From Paenibacillus ihumii (GTDB taxonomy: Bacteria; Bacillota; Bacilli; Paenibacillales; Paenibacillaceae): a stretch of 64,000 bases of DNA. The translations under genes were made by a program, and so were the position numbers. This document shows, piece after piece, positions 1 to 8,624 of this stretch. The notes beneath the pieces were generated by a model. That model made no database searches. It saw only the letters and a program-made list of their open reading frames with translations, and had not been told where the DNA came from. The DNA is taken from NCBI RefSeq assembly GCF_001403875.1, contig NZ_LN884299.1, forward strand, positions 1 through 64,000, in the 5' to 3' direction. Position 1 is the first letter of the stretch. The number at the start of each line of letters is the position of its first letter.

Positions 1-26
1 AAAAAAGCACAGTAGAATATGGGGCA

Positions 27-79
27 AGCCTTGTAAATGAACGTATCAGTATATTCTATTTAAAATTTCTATATTACCC
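27..79. repeat. 53-bp dispersed direct repeat, copy 1
   Basis: This block matches 6626-6678 in the same orientation, with 4 mismatches in 53 positions by eye. It starts about 9 bases past the stop codon of the Pro-Thr repeat gene, just as copy 2 starts about 11 bases past the stop of the permease gene. The two copies bracket the glycosylation cluster. Its nature is unknown: it could be a duplicated 3' untranslated region, a dispersed repeat family or a recombination scar. Confidence 0.85.
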
Positions 80-87
80 AGTTGTGG

Positions 88-708
88 TTAAGGGGAGGTT
101 TTTGGTTCTGGTGTCGATGTTGGTTCTGGCGTTGGTGTTGGTTCTGGTGTCGATGTTGGTTCTGGTGTTGGTGTTGGTTCTGGTGTTGGTGTTGGTTCTG
201 GCGTTGGTGTTGGTTCTGGCGTTGGTGTTGGTTCTGGTGTCGGTGTTGGTTCTGGCGTTGGTGTTGGTGTTGGTGTTGGTGTTGGTGTTGGTGTTGGTGT
301 TGGTGTTGGTGTTGGTGTTGGTGTTGGTGTTGGTGTTGGTTCTGGCGTTGGTGTTGGTGTTGGTGTTGGCTTCGGCGTTGGCTTCGGCGTCGGCGTTGGG
401 GTCGGCGTCGGCGTTGGGGTCGGCGTCGGCGTTGGCTTCGGCGTCGGCGTTGGGGTCGGCGTCGGTGTTGGCTTCGGTGTCTTCGTTGGCTTCGGCGTCG
501 GCGTTGGGGTCGGCGTCGGCGTTGGCTTCGGTGTCTTCGTTGGCTTCGGCGTCGGCGTTGGAATCGGGCACCACCCGAATGTCTCCAACTCCGATTCAAT
601 CGGATTCTCTTGCAGTCCATCTACCGTTGCAAAAGCCGTGTTCGCCGTGGTTAACGTCAATCCGGCAGCAATCGTTGCGGCAATGACTGCTTTGCTCTTG
701 CTCCTCAT
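88..708 (-). CDS. Secreted proline/threonine-repeat protein
   Basis: The protein has about 206 residues. Residues 1-30 form a signal peptide (a basic MRSKSK start, a hydrophobic core and an AFA-type cleavage site). A short non-repetitive segment of about 20 residues follows, and the rest is almost pure Pro-Thr dipeptides interrupted by KP in the first half and EP in the second. No anchor motif or catalytic domain is visible. The ATG at 708 is preferred over the GTG at 717 because GGAG lies 8 bases upstream of it. The gene follows a GtrA/glycosyltransferase/GT-C set on the same strand, and dense Thr next to Pro is the usual setting for O-glycosylation, so I infer it may be the acceptor or an extended wall-spanning linker. 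The repeats are hexanucleotide at DNA level, so length may vary between strains. Confidence 0.75.
   Translation of the reverse strand: MRSKSKAVIAATIAAGLTLTTANTAFATVDGLQENPIESELETFGWCPIPTPTPKPTKTPKPTPTPTPTPTPKPTKTPKPTPTPTPTPTPKPTPTPTPTPTPTPTPTPKPTPKPTPTPTPTPEPTPTPTPTPTPTPTPTPTPTPTPTPTPTPEPTPTPEPTPTPEPTPTPEPTPTPEPTPTPEPTSTPEPTPTPEPTSTPEPKTSP
260..337. repeat. Hexanucleotide microsatellite (GGTGTT)13 inside the Pro-Thr gene
   Basis: Thirteen uninterrupted GGTGTT units encode the Thr-Pro dipeptides on the minus strand. Flanking DNA from about 110 to 560 is a more degenerate version with ggttct, ggcgtt, ggcttc and ggcgtc variants. The six-base unit preserves the reading frame when copies are gained or lost. 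Confidence 0.95.
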
Positions 709-951
709 TAGCCCCACTCCAATACGATAATAAATTCACACTTCCTCAATTCATTTTTATTGGGTTTCCTCGATACTTATGCCTGTCTATTTCACTGGAT
801 CCAAAAATCTCTACGATAAAATTTCCTACTATATAAATAAAATAATGCGAATCATCCGTTAACCTCATTAATAATTGCAAAAATCAACTTTATTCATCTA
901 ATGTTTATCAATAAATGCAATCACTCATAACCCACAACTATACATCCTGAA

Positions 952-1410
952 TCATTCATCAGCCTGCATCCGTCCCTTCAAATGCCTATATGCCGGCCCC
1001 GCGAACACCCACTGACGGCTCCCAACAAAATTTAAACACACAGTGCCAGCTGTTACGATCGCTTTTGAAGCCAGGGGAGGGAATCCGGCGACGGAAACCA
1101 ACACAAACAGCATTATCAAAGATAAAACAAGAACTGCGCCGTTCAATGCCGCGAACCGAATAAATTGCCCGAATCTAAAAATACTCCTTCCATCCTGCTC
1201 GCCCGCCTGATCGTAAAACGTAAATCTCTTATTCATGACGTAACTGTTCAAAGTTCCCGCAGCGTATGAAATGACCTGCGCCCCGAAAGTCGCTGCTCCC
1301 AGAAACAGCAGCAAAGAAAAAAGCATAAAATCAATGGCGGTGTTGACCAGCCCTACCATATTGAATTTTAAAAACTGGGCAGCAAATCGCCCTTTCCCTC
1401 TATCCAGCAT
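952..1410 (-). CDS. GtrA-family membrane protein
   Basis: The protein is about 152 residues with four predicted membrane segments and typical GtrA landmarks (FLKFNMVGLVNTAIDF near the N-terminus, YVMNKRFTF in the middle, a C-terminal SRQWVF). GtrA proteins are thought to help flip or use polyprenyl-linked sugars. The ATG at 1410 has GGAGGAG just upstream and overlaps the end of the glycosyltransferase gene by 11 bases, which indicates translational coupling. A longer in-frame start at 1551 would overlap that gene by 150 bases and lacks support. It is the last gene of the operon that starts at 6400. Confidence 0.85.
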   Translation of the reverse strand: MLDRGKGRFAAQFLKFNMVGLVNTAIDFMLFSLLLFLGAATFGAQVISYAAGTLNSYVMNKRFTFYDQAGEQDGRSIFRFGQFIRFAALNGAVLVLSLIMLFVLVSVAGFPPLASKAIVTAGTVCLNFVGSRQWVFAGPAYRHLKGRMQADE

Positions 1411-2410
1411 ACTCCTCCACCTGCTCTCTCCTCCCCTCCGCCACAAACGCTGGCTGTTGTGCCGCTGTATTAACGTTCTCACGCTGAAAACCCGTTGTCT
1501 CCCGAACGATATAGAGCGGCCTATCCTTGGACTCATCGTAAATCCGCCCAATATATTCTCCCATTACGCCTAGCAGCATGAGGACGATTCCGTTGAAGAA
1601 CAAGTTGATCGCTACGATCGAAGCCCAACCGGGAACTGTTCCGAGCTCGAACCATTTCTGCAACAAGACGACGAACAGGTAGATGAAGCTGGAAAGCGAC
1701 AGCAGGACGCCAACATACGATGCGATCTTTAACGGCTTATGTGAAAAAGAGGTAATCCCGTCCAGAGCAAATGCAATCATTTTCCTTAAAGGATATTTCG
1801 TAACGCCAGCAAAGCGCTCGTCGCGAACGTACTCTACGCTCGTTTGCCGGAAGCCCGCCCAGCCGACCAGGCCGCGGACAAAGCGGTTTTTCTCCTTCAG
1901 GCCCTTCAGTACGTGGCACACCTTCCGGTCGATCAAGCGAAAATCACCAGTATCAAGCGGGATATCTACCTGCGTCAAGCTGCCCAGCAGCCGGTAAAAC
2001 AGCATCGCCGTCGCTTTCTTGAACACGCTCTCGCCCTTGCGCTTGAGACGCTTGCCGTACACTACCTCATAGCCTTCTCTCCATTTGCGGATCATTTCCA
2101 GAATCAGCTCGGGAGGATCCTGCAAATCCGCATCAATAATGACAACGCAGCGCCCTGAGGCATAATCCATACCCGCGCTGATCGCTACCTGATGGCCAAA
2201 ATTGCGGGAGAATTCAATCAGCTTAACGTTCGAGTCCTTGCGGCAGATTCCTGCGACTATTTCACTCGTCCTGTCCCGGCTTCCGTCATTTACGAAAATG
2301 ATCTCATACTCTTCCTCCGCACAATCCATAACCTGCTTCAGACGGTGATACGTATGCTCAATAACTTCCTCCTCATTAAACATCGGCACGACAACGCTGC
2401 AGCCTACCAT
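1400..2410 (-). CDS. Polyprenyl-phosphate glycosyltransferase (GT2, DPM1/GtrB-like)
   Basis: The 336-residue protein has an N-terminal GT-A fold of the dolichol-phosphate mannose synthase type: VVPMFNEEEVI, FVNDGSRDRT, an IDADLQDPPE metal-binding DxD region and GDFRLIDRK. Two C-terminal membrane segments follow (around residues 230-250 and 265-290). Family members transfer a sugar from a nucleotide donor to undecaprenyl phosphate on the inner membrane face. It lies between the large GT-C gene and gtrA, so it probably makes the lipid-linked sugar for that enzyme. The start has an AAGGAGGAG site. The sugar cannot be told from sequence. Confidence 0.88.
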   Translation of the reverse strand: MVGCSVVVPMFNEEEVIEHTYHRLKQVMDCAEEEYEIIFVNDGSRDRTSEIVAGICRKDSNVKLIEFSRNFGHQVAISAGMDYASGRCVVIIDADLQDPPELILEMIRKWREGYEVVYGKRLKRKGESVFKKATAMLFYRLLGSLTQVDIPLDTGDFRLIDRKVCHVLKGLKEKNRFVRGLVGWAGFRQTSVEYVRDERFAGVTKYPLRKMIAFALDGITSFSHKPLKIASYVGVLLSLSSFIYLFVVLLQKWFELGTVPGWASIVAINLFFNGIVLMLLGVMGEYIGRIYDESKDRPLYIVRETTGFQRENVNTAAQQPAFVAEGRREQVEEYAG

Positions 2411-2467
2411 AACCGCTCCTCCTTCACCTCATAAACTCAAACTTGGCACTCCTGTTCTTCTCTATTT

Positions 2468-5400
2468 TTAAAAAATCCATGTCGGAAACCACCTCAGCAC
2501 TTGCTCAATGTATCCCGAGCTCACCGCCATTCCTGACAGAGCGGGATAGAACATCACAAACAGCAGCACCGCAGCGGATATATACGCATACCTCACGATC
2601 CTGAAGCGAGGCCATTTTTGCTCGGCGAGGCTTGCAGCATATACAATAGCCAGAATGACGAACGGCACCATCGCAAAGTAGTGGTAAAGGAACGTCTCCC
2701 GCGTGACAAGCATCCATGGAACATACTGGGCTAGAAAAGCCACCCATATCACATACTGCCCGGACTCCCTGCGCTTGATAGTGAGCCAGAACGCTGCAGC
2801 CATGGCGGCGATCCCGGTCCACCAAATAAGAGGATTGCCTATGGTGACAATGCTGGACACCACCCCCTCCGCCAAGCCGCCGGCTTCGCCCTGTGCGCTG
2901 TAGAACCATACCGGCCTCTTCATGAAGGGCCATTCCCACCAAGACGAGGCAAACGGATGGCTTCCCACAAGTCCGCTGTGGTAGTCGAACATATCCTTTT
3001 GCGCCTGAACCAGACTGCCGAAGTGAAAACCGCCCTCTACGGCAGTAAGAGCAGGAACATAGCTTAACGCATAGATCGAAGCTGGAATCGCAACGAAAAA
3101 GATACAGCAGCAGCCCAGCGTAATCAGGGTCTTCCGCCAAAAGCCTTCCTTAATGCGGCGGTATAACTCACGGTGCTCCGGCTCCTCTTTTTCTGTATCT
3201 GCTGTAAGCCTGCGTTTGACCACTGCATATTCCTGGTAGCGTTTATACAAGGATAGAAGCAGCAGGATGGCCAGCCCAGCGCCGCCGTACAATACGATCC
3301 ATTTCGTCGAAATCCCGATGCCGAAAAATAGGCCAGCCCAGAACAGAGGCTTCAGCGTTTTGCCCAATGGCTGCTTATAGAAGTTCATTTGCACATAACG
3401 ATTCATCATATAAAACATCAACAGGATGAAAAATACGGCATAGACATCGATCGTCGCAATGCGGGTTTGCGCAAAATGCATAAACTCAGCCGCAAGGAGC
3501 AACATAGACATGACCGCATATTTTCGCTGCCCGAACAGCTGCAGGGCAAAGCGATAAATTAACGGCAGCATCGCCGCTCCGAATAACGTCCCCACAATTC
3601 GCCAGCCGAAGGGGCTGAAGCCGAACAACTGCATGCCTAATCCGATCAACAGCTTGCCGAGCGGCGGATGCGTTGTTTCATACGGAGGCAAATGCTGCCA
3701 ATATTCATATGCGGTTCGAGCATGATATATTTCATCGAAATAAGTACTGTTTATAAAACCGGGATAATATACCGCGGCCGAGGCCTCGTCAAATAACAAC
3801 GCGCTCCTGTCGCTATCCGTTCCTCCGCCCGTTTCATCGTAGATTCCCGAGATCGGGATCGGTTCGTCCTGTCCGGCTTCATAAAATGCCATTTCATGCA
3901 GGGAAATACCGATGTGCTCTACCGTGACACGGGCATATCTGGCTGTGGTATGAACGTTCTCGCTTTTCCAAGCGAAGACCGCGCCAATATCCTCAGAAAC
4001 TTCGATCGTCTTCTCCCAAGAGGCCGGGTCATTTCCGAAATCCAATTTAAAACGGCCTGTAGAAGCACCCCCGAAAAAGTTGACGCGTTCCACGTCTCTG
4101 GCTTCACCGAAATCCACACGGAAACTAGTTGGCGCTGTAGGCTTCCATACGCTAGCCGGCGCCTTCGCCGAGCCCAATTGATACAAGGCGAGCGCTGTGT
4201 ACAAAAGCGTGACAAGGCTGATCCAGAGCCAGTCTCTGCTTTGGAAGCGAATTTTGTACAGGCCTTTCCTTTTTCCCTTGAAAGCAAGCTCTGCCAGCAG
4301 CAAGTCCTCGCGGGCTGAACGATCTTCTGCAGTTTGAGGCTGGATAAGGTGGCGTTTTTTTTGAACATAAATGCGATAGCCTAATATCAGCATATAGACG
4401 AGCAGGGCCACGTTAGCGAGTGAGCATAACAGAACAATGCCATCATTGCCGGGACTTGTGCCGAGATTCAAGTGCCCCAGGACATAGGCGACGTTAACAT
4501 ACTGCGTAAGACTGAAGCCGAGATATAAGAAGAGCAGGCGGCGATCCCGGGACTGGATGAAGCAGAACAGGCACAGCAGCAGTGCCGGGAACATGTAACG
4601 CTCATGCATTTTGGTTCCCGCCACGAACACAATTACGATAAGCGCCAGCGCAATGAAGAACGTTTTCGATAAATCCTGCCCGCGTCTACGCAGTGAAATA
4701 TAGACGGCATAAGCCACGGCCGACACAATGAACAGCATGCCCCATACCCGGAAGGGGAGCAGCAGCCATCGTTCGTCAAGAGGAACCCAATTGTGCCCGA
4801 AAAGTGTATATAAATTGAAGGCATTGACCGAAGCATAGGGGTAGGAAGCCAGCGTCGTTTTGTATAAATCTATGAGAGCTGGCAACCCTCCGGCATTCCA
4901 GAAGAACGGAAGAGCTAGCAACGCAGCAACCCCCGCCCCGAGCAGCACGCTTACGGCAATGCGCTTCCAGGAACGGTAATATAGGAGAGCCAACAGCCAT
5001 ACCGGCGCAAAAATAAAGGTCTGCGGCTTAATCAATACGGCGATCGCAAGCCATACAGCCGATCTCTCCAAGCGCCGCTCGCTTAATGCCATTAATGAAC
5101 CGATCAGGAAGAACGTGTAGAAGGCATCGGCTTGGCCCCAGCCTGCTGAATTAATAAGTACAGCCGGATTGAACAGGTACATGACCGCCAGCGCCCAACC
5201 AGCCCTGTCCCCGAATTTGCCGCGGCCGGCCCGGTACAGCAGGCAGCCGGCCGCCAAATCCGCCAGGATCGAAGGCAGCTTGAACAGCAGCATCGCGCCT
5301 GCCGAGCTATAATCCAGTCCAAGCCATTGCCGGATCAGGCCTAATACGTACAGAATATAAATATAGCCCGGCGGATAATCCGCAAAAATCCCCTCGCTGT

Positions 5401-6400
5401 AAAACTCACCGAGCCCCTGCTCCACCGCGCGACTGGCCCAGCTCATGAAGGTGTTCATATCGGTCTCGAAGCCGCGTACAGCATAGCCCATCCAAATCCG
5501 GAGCAGCAGTGCGGCGAGCATCGTGAGCCATAGCCAGCCCTGATAAGAATGACTTCGGCCACCCAACGGATGCCTCTGCACGGTCATGAATCGATACAAC
5601 CAGGCAAACAGAGCAGCGAACAGCCCCGACCACAGCATGATCGGCAGTACCGGGACATGCGCTGCCGTCGGGCTGGCCGCCGTACCGACAGCAAATCCCG
5701 CCGCCCCGTTCGAACGGTCTCCACCTTCGTCGCTATGTGCTTCGTTCGGGCCAGCGGAGTCTCCATCCGCTCCACCGCCTGCATAGCCTAAATTATTTAT
5801 GCTAAGCGGCAGTGCATTTACTCCGCTTGGCAGCCGCTCCACCTTCTCAACGCGGATATCGTCAAACAGAACTTTACCTGTATTGAGCCTTCCATATCCG
5901 CCGATGGCCGCGGCAATACTCAGCTCGTTCTGTTCCCTCCCGGTAGCGCCATAGAACTGGATCTGCCGCCATTCACCGGATGCTTCGTTAATATGCGGGT
6001 AAACTCCGCCTACACCAAGCGGAAAAATATTTGCCCCGACTTCCCCGCCCCCGATGCTCAGTATTTTAGTCCAGGCAGAAATCAAATAAATGGAGCTCGG
6101 CTCCACCGGGACGCGCTGTACCCATTTGGCATGATCCGGCTTCACGCTTTCAATCCAAGCAGACTGCTCCCCGGAATGGGTATCATCCTGACTCACACTG
6201 AAGCTGCTCGCCCCTTCCTCAGCAGACCAGCTCTCCGCCTCCCATGCTTCCGGCGCTTCAGGTCCCCCCAGCTCAAACCCGGGATTTTGCACCAGGTTAT
6301 GCTCCAGCGCATAAGCCGTTCCCAGCTGGATTCGCGCAATGAACACAAAAGAAACGATGACCAGCAGCACCGCTGCCGCCCGCTTTACAAAGCTTGGCAT
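2468..6400 (-). CDS. Large two-module GT-C glycosyltransferase (PMT-like, with CBM-like N-terminus)
   Basis: At 1310 residues this is about two to three times a normal bacterial PMT. A signal/membrane segment (about 1-32) is followed by a carbohydrate-binding-like beta domain (about 35-190, starting NLVQNPGFE) and a linker. A first multi-spanning GT-C module (about 250-690) shows FETDMNTFMSW, YPPGYIYIL and KMHERYMFP. A discoidin-like exterior stretch (about 760-850) leads to a second GT-C module (about 880-1310) with FDEIYHARTAYEYW, THPPLGKLLIG and a late YHYFAMVPF. The acidic pair in FDE and the HPPLGK motif are hallmarks of protein O-mannosyltransferases using lipid-linked sugars. It is first in the operon with the DPM-like enzyme and GtrA. 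The fusion is uninterrupted. The acceptor and sugar are inferred, not shown. Confidence 0.82.
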   Translation of the reverse strand: MPSFVKRAAAVLLVIVSFVFIARIQLGTAYALEHNLVQNPGFELGGPEAPEAWEAESWSAEEGASSFSVSQDDTHSGEQSAWIESVKPDHAKWVQRVPVEPSSIYLISAWTKILSIGGGEVGANIFPLGVGGVYPHINEASGEWRQIQFYGATGREQNELSIAAAIGGYGRLNTGKVLFDDIRVEKVERLPSGVNALPLSINNLGYAGGGADGDSAGPNEAHSDEGGDRSNGAAGFAVGTAASPTAAHVPVLPIMLWSGLFAALFAWLYRFMTVQRHPLGGRSHSYQGWLWLTMLAALLLRIWMGYAVRGFETDMNTFMSWASRAVEQGLGEFYSEGIFADYPPGYIYILYVLGLIRQWLGLDYSSAGAMLLFKLPSILADLAAGCLLYRAGRGKFGDRAGWALAVMYLFNPAVLINSAGWGQADAFYTFFLIGSLMALSERRLERSAVWLAIAVLIKPQTFIFAPVWLLALLYYRSWKRIAVSVLLGAGVAALLALPFFWNAGGLPALIDLYKTTLASYPYASVNAFNLYTLFGHNWVPLDERWLLLPFRVWGMLFIVSAVAYAVYISLRRRGQDLSKTFFIALALIVIVFVAGTKMHERYMFPALLLCLFCFIQSRDRRLLFLYLGFSLTQYVNVAYVLGHLNLGTSPGNDGIVLLCSLANVALLVYMLILGYRIYVQKKRHLIQPQTAEDRSAREDLLLAELAFKGKRKGLYKIRFQSRDWLWISLVTLLYTALALYQLGSAKAPASVWKPTAPTSFRVDFGEARDVERVNFFGGASTGRFKLDFGNDPASWEKTIEVSEDIGAVFAWKSENVHTTARYARVTVEHIGISLHEMAFYEAGQDEPIPISGIYDETGGGTDSDRSALLFDEASAAVYYPGFINSTYFDEIYHARTAYEYWQHLPPYETTHPPLGKLLIGLGMQLFGFSPFGWRIVGTLFGAAMLPLIYRFALQLFGQRKYAVMSMLLLAAEFMHFAQTRIATIDVYAVFFILLMFYMMNRYVQMNFYKQPLGKTLKPLFWAGLFFGIGISTKWIVLYGGAGLAILLLLSLYKRYQEYAVVKRRLTADTEKEEPEHRELYRRIKEGFWRKTLITLGCCCIFFVAIPASIYALSYVPALTAVEGGFHFGSLVQAQKDMFDYHSGLVGSHPFASSWWEWPFMKRPVWFYSAQGEAGGLAEGVVSSIVTIGNPLIWWTGIAAMAAAFWLTIKRRESGQYVIWVAFLAQYVPWMLVTRETFLYHYFAMVPFVILAIVYAASLAEQKWPRFRIVRYAYISAAVLLFVMFYPALSGMAVSSGYIEQVLRWFPTWIF

Positions 6401-6596
6401 GTCCTATTCCACCCCATACGGATTGATCGAGCACACGGAGAATGATGAGTTTTGCCGCTCTTTCCTAGCAAAGTCATCCTATGCTTGTACCAATATACGT
6501 AGGGAATTAAAGATTATGCCTATAAATTCATAGATTCAGAGCATATAACGAGGAAACAGGGGGTACGCCTGGAATAGCGCATTATCTTTTTATAGG

Positions 6597-6630
6597 TAAA
6601 AAAAAGACCAGCCGCAAAAGCGGCCAGCCT
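6597..6630 (-). terminator. Rho-independent terminator of the purine permease gene
   Basis: On the minus strand a GCCGC/GCGGC hairpin with an AAAA/TTTT loop is followed by a run of T. It lies about 60 bases past the permease stop codon, with the 53-bp repeat between stop and hairpin. Confidence 0.8.
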
Positions 6631-6678
6631 TGTAAATGAACGAAGCAGGATATTCTATTAAAAATTTCTATATTACCC
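6626..6678. repeat. 53-bp dispersed direct repeat, copy 2
   Basis: Same orientation as the copy at 27-79, with 4 mismatches. It lies between the permease stop codon and its terminator, upstream of the glycosylation operon. A CCGGTACCGG palindrome adjoins it on the gene side. The remaining intergenic DNA from here to 6400 shows no gene. Confidence 0.85.
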
Positions 6679-6688
6679 GGTACCGGGA

Positions 6689-8062
6689 TTACTCAGCACC
6701 TAAGAAAATATAGCGGCAAAGCACAAGAACGGCGAGCACCCACATTAGCCAGTGAACTTTAACCTTCTTGTTCGTAAAAATGTTGCTGCAAGCGCCAAGA
6801 ACAACGTACGAGATAATTCCAGCCGAAATCCCGTTAGCGATACCGCCAGTAAACGGCATAAGCACAATTGTCAGGAACGCAGGGAACGCATGAAGGAAAT
6901 CATCCCATTCGATATTGCGGACCTGTCCCATCATCAGCACACCAACGATAATCAGCGCTGGAGCCGTTGCTGCGGAAGGCACCACGCCTGCAAGAGGAGC
7001 GATGAACAATGCCAGCAGGAACAGAATGCCTGTTGTTACGGCTGTAAGCCCGGTACGTCCGCCTTCAGCAACGCCCGCTGTACTTTCAACAAATGAAGTG
7101 ATCGTGCTCGTACCGAGAACCGCGCCGGCACTAACGCCAGCCGCGTCAACCAGCATCGCTTTTCCGATCTTCTTCTCGCCTTCTTCTTTATTCTTCATCA
7201 ATCCGGCACGTGTTGCTGTACCTACAAGGGTTCCAAACGTATCGAACAATTCAACGAAGGTGAACACCAATACGATTTCAAACAATCCCAGTTTGAGCGC
7301 GCCCATAATATCAAGCTTGCCGACAGCCAGCTCGTTTACATTCGGGAACCAGCTTGCACCGGCCAATCCGCTCACATCGGTTACGCCCATCGGAATACCG
7401 ATCAGTGTTGTTGCCACGATACCGATCAGCAATGCGCCTTTAACACGGAGCGCCATTAGAATGGCGATTAGAATCAGACCGATTAATGTTAATTGCACAT
7501 CTGAGCTGTGTACGAAATCACCAAGGCCCAGGTTGAAAAAGCTTCCCGGCACCTGCTTTGTAAAGTCTTCGACAGGTCCGTTCAGATTAATGCCGATGAG
7601 GTTGCTCATTTTGAAACCGATAATAGCTACGAACAGACCGATACCGACTGTAATGGCAGATTTAATGCTTTCTGGCACTGCCACAAGGAGCATTTGACGA
7701 ATTTTCGTCACCGTAAGGATCAAGAAGATAATACCTGAGATGAAGACAGCACCTAGAGCCGCTTGCCATGTAATTGCCCCGTTGGAACTAAGAACGACCG
7801 TCATGAAGTACGCATTCAGACCCATACCAGGTGCGAGGGCAATCGGAATGTTGACGAACAGTCCCATGAGGATCGTAATCAGACCCGCACCGACCGCAGT
7901 AGCAAAGAATACGCCATCTGAAGGGATCCCGGCGCCGCCAGGGCCCAAGAACAGGTTGTTCACGAACAGGATGTAAGCCATCGTCATGAACGTTGTAATC
8001 CCTGCGATAATTTCCGTTCTTACATTAGTGCCGTGTTCCTTAAGTTTAAAGAACCGATCCAT
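6689..8062 (-). CDS. pbuG: NCS2-family guanine/hypoxanthine permease
   Basis: The protein is about 457 residues and almost entirely membrane-embedded. It starts MDRFFKLKEHGTNVRTE, like AzgA/PbuG transporters, and carries family segments such as APGMGLNAYF, the FVELFDTFGTLVG block and the ESTAGVAEGGRTGLTA region. These proteins import guanine and hypoxanthine by proton symport. The ATG at 8062 has AAGGAGG upstream. The in-frame start at 8101 would lie inside the attenuator hairpin and is unlikely. A guanine-type riboswitch in the leader (8278-8348) independently supports the substrate. Transcription probably ends at the hairpin near 6600. Confidence 0.9.
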   Translation of the reverse strand: MDRFFKLKEHGTNVRTEIIAGITTFMTMAYILFVNNLFLGPGGAGIPSDGVFFATAVGAGLITILMGLFVNIPIALAPGMGLNAYFMTVVLSSNGAITWQAALGAVFISGIIFLILTVTKIRQMLLVAVPESIKSAITVGIGLFVAIIGFKMSNLIGINLNGPVEDFTKQVPGSFFNLGLGDFVHSSDVQLTLIGLILIAILMALRVKGALLIGIVATTLIGIPMGVTDVSGLAGASWFPNVNELAVGKLDIMGALKLGLFEIVLVFTFVELFDTFGTLVGTATRAGLMKNKEEGEKKIGKAMLVDAAGVSAGAVLGTSTITSFVESTAGVAEGGRTGLTAVTTGILFLLALFIAPLAGVVPSAATAPALIIVGVLMMGQVRNIEWDDFLHAFPAFLTIVLMPFTGGIANGISAGIISYVVLGACSNIFTNKKVKVHWLMWVLAVLVLCRYIFLGAE

Positions 8063-8100
8063 GGTTAATGATTCCTCCTTAGAATGAGTCGGGAACGACA

Positions 8101-8131
8101 AAAAGCCCGGAGCGACTATTACATCCCCGGG
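8101..8131 (-). terminator. Attenuator hairpin of the pbuG leader
   Basis: On the minus strand CCCGGGG pairs with CTCCGGG (one G-U pair) around a loop of about 12 bases, followed by five T. It lies between the riboswitch aptamer and the pbuG start, where a transcription-terminating expression platform is expected. Confidence 0.7.
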
Positions 8132-8277
8132 TCACGTGCTGAGCAGAAGATTCGAAGCCATGCTTGCAGCTGGAAGGCGGCAGCGGATGTCAAGCAGCCG
8201 TTACACGTTCTGTATCGTTAACCGCAAGACTCGTTAACCGTCCGCATCCTTCCAATTGCAAATATGCTCGATGTCTT

Positions 8278-8348
8278 CTTTTCGTAGCCAGATCATTACG
8301 GTGACCTCGTAGAGACTTCCGGGCCAATTCCCGGAATTATACGAAAAG
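8278..8348 (-). promoter_or_regulatory. Purine (guanine-type) riboswitch aptamer
   Basis: The minus strand carries the conserved pattern of the xpt/pbuG class: TATAAT after P1, GTCTCTAC in the J2/3 region, CCGTAATGATCTGG for the second loop arm, then CTACG. P1 arms TACGAAAAG (8340-8348) and CTTTTCGTA (8278-8286) are perfectly complementary. The base that pairs with the ligand (position 74 in the xpt numbering) is C, in GGCTACG, which predicts guanine/hypoxanthine rather than adenine. Ligand binding would be expected to lower pbuG transcription. Confidence 0.93.
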
Positions 8349-8413
8349 CATCTATATTGAATTTGTCGAATATTCCCGTACAAGTCTTGGTTCAAAGACT
8401 TACTACATGACTT

Positions 8414-8442
8414 ATTCTAGGCTTCAAGACTCAGCTTGTCAA
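8414..8442 (-). promoter_or_regulatory. SigA-type promoter of the pbuG transcript
   Basis: On the minus strand TTGACA is followed after exactly 17 bases by TAGAAT, about 65 bases upstream of the aptamer. The expected transcript starts near 8407. Confidence 0.75.
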
Positions 8443-8624
8443 CAGAAAAAACGAATGTTTTTCAAATCGACCATAGTAATTGTTCGTGATTTGTTAAATG
8501 AATATTCGATATTATTCTTTAAAAACCGACAAAAGTCGCCCTCCTGCAGAACATCAGGACAGTTCTTATGTAAAGCTCCGGCCATGCCGATATTACAAAT
8601 ATATCTTAACTATGGAGGTATAAC

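Noticed and set aside
82..686. Plus-strand Trp/Cys-rich and Val/Leu-rich frames over the Pro-Thr gene
   Set aside because: They are products of the hexamer repeat read in other frames. Only the minus-strand frame has a signal peptide and a proper start.
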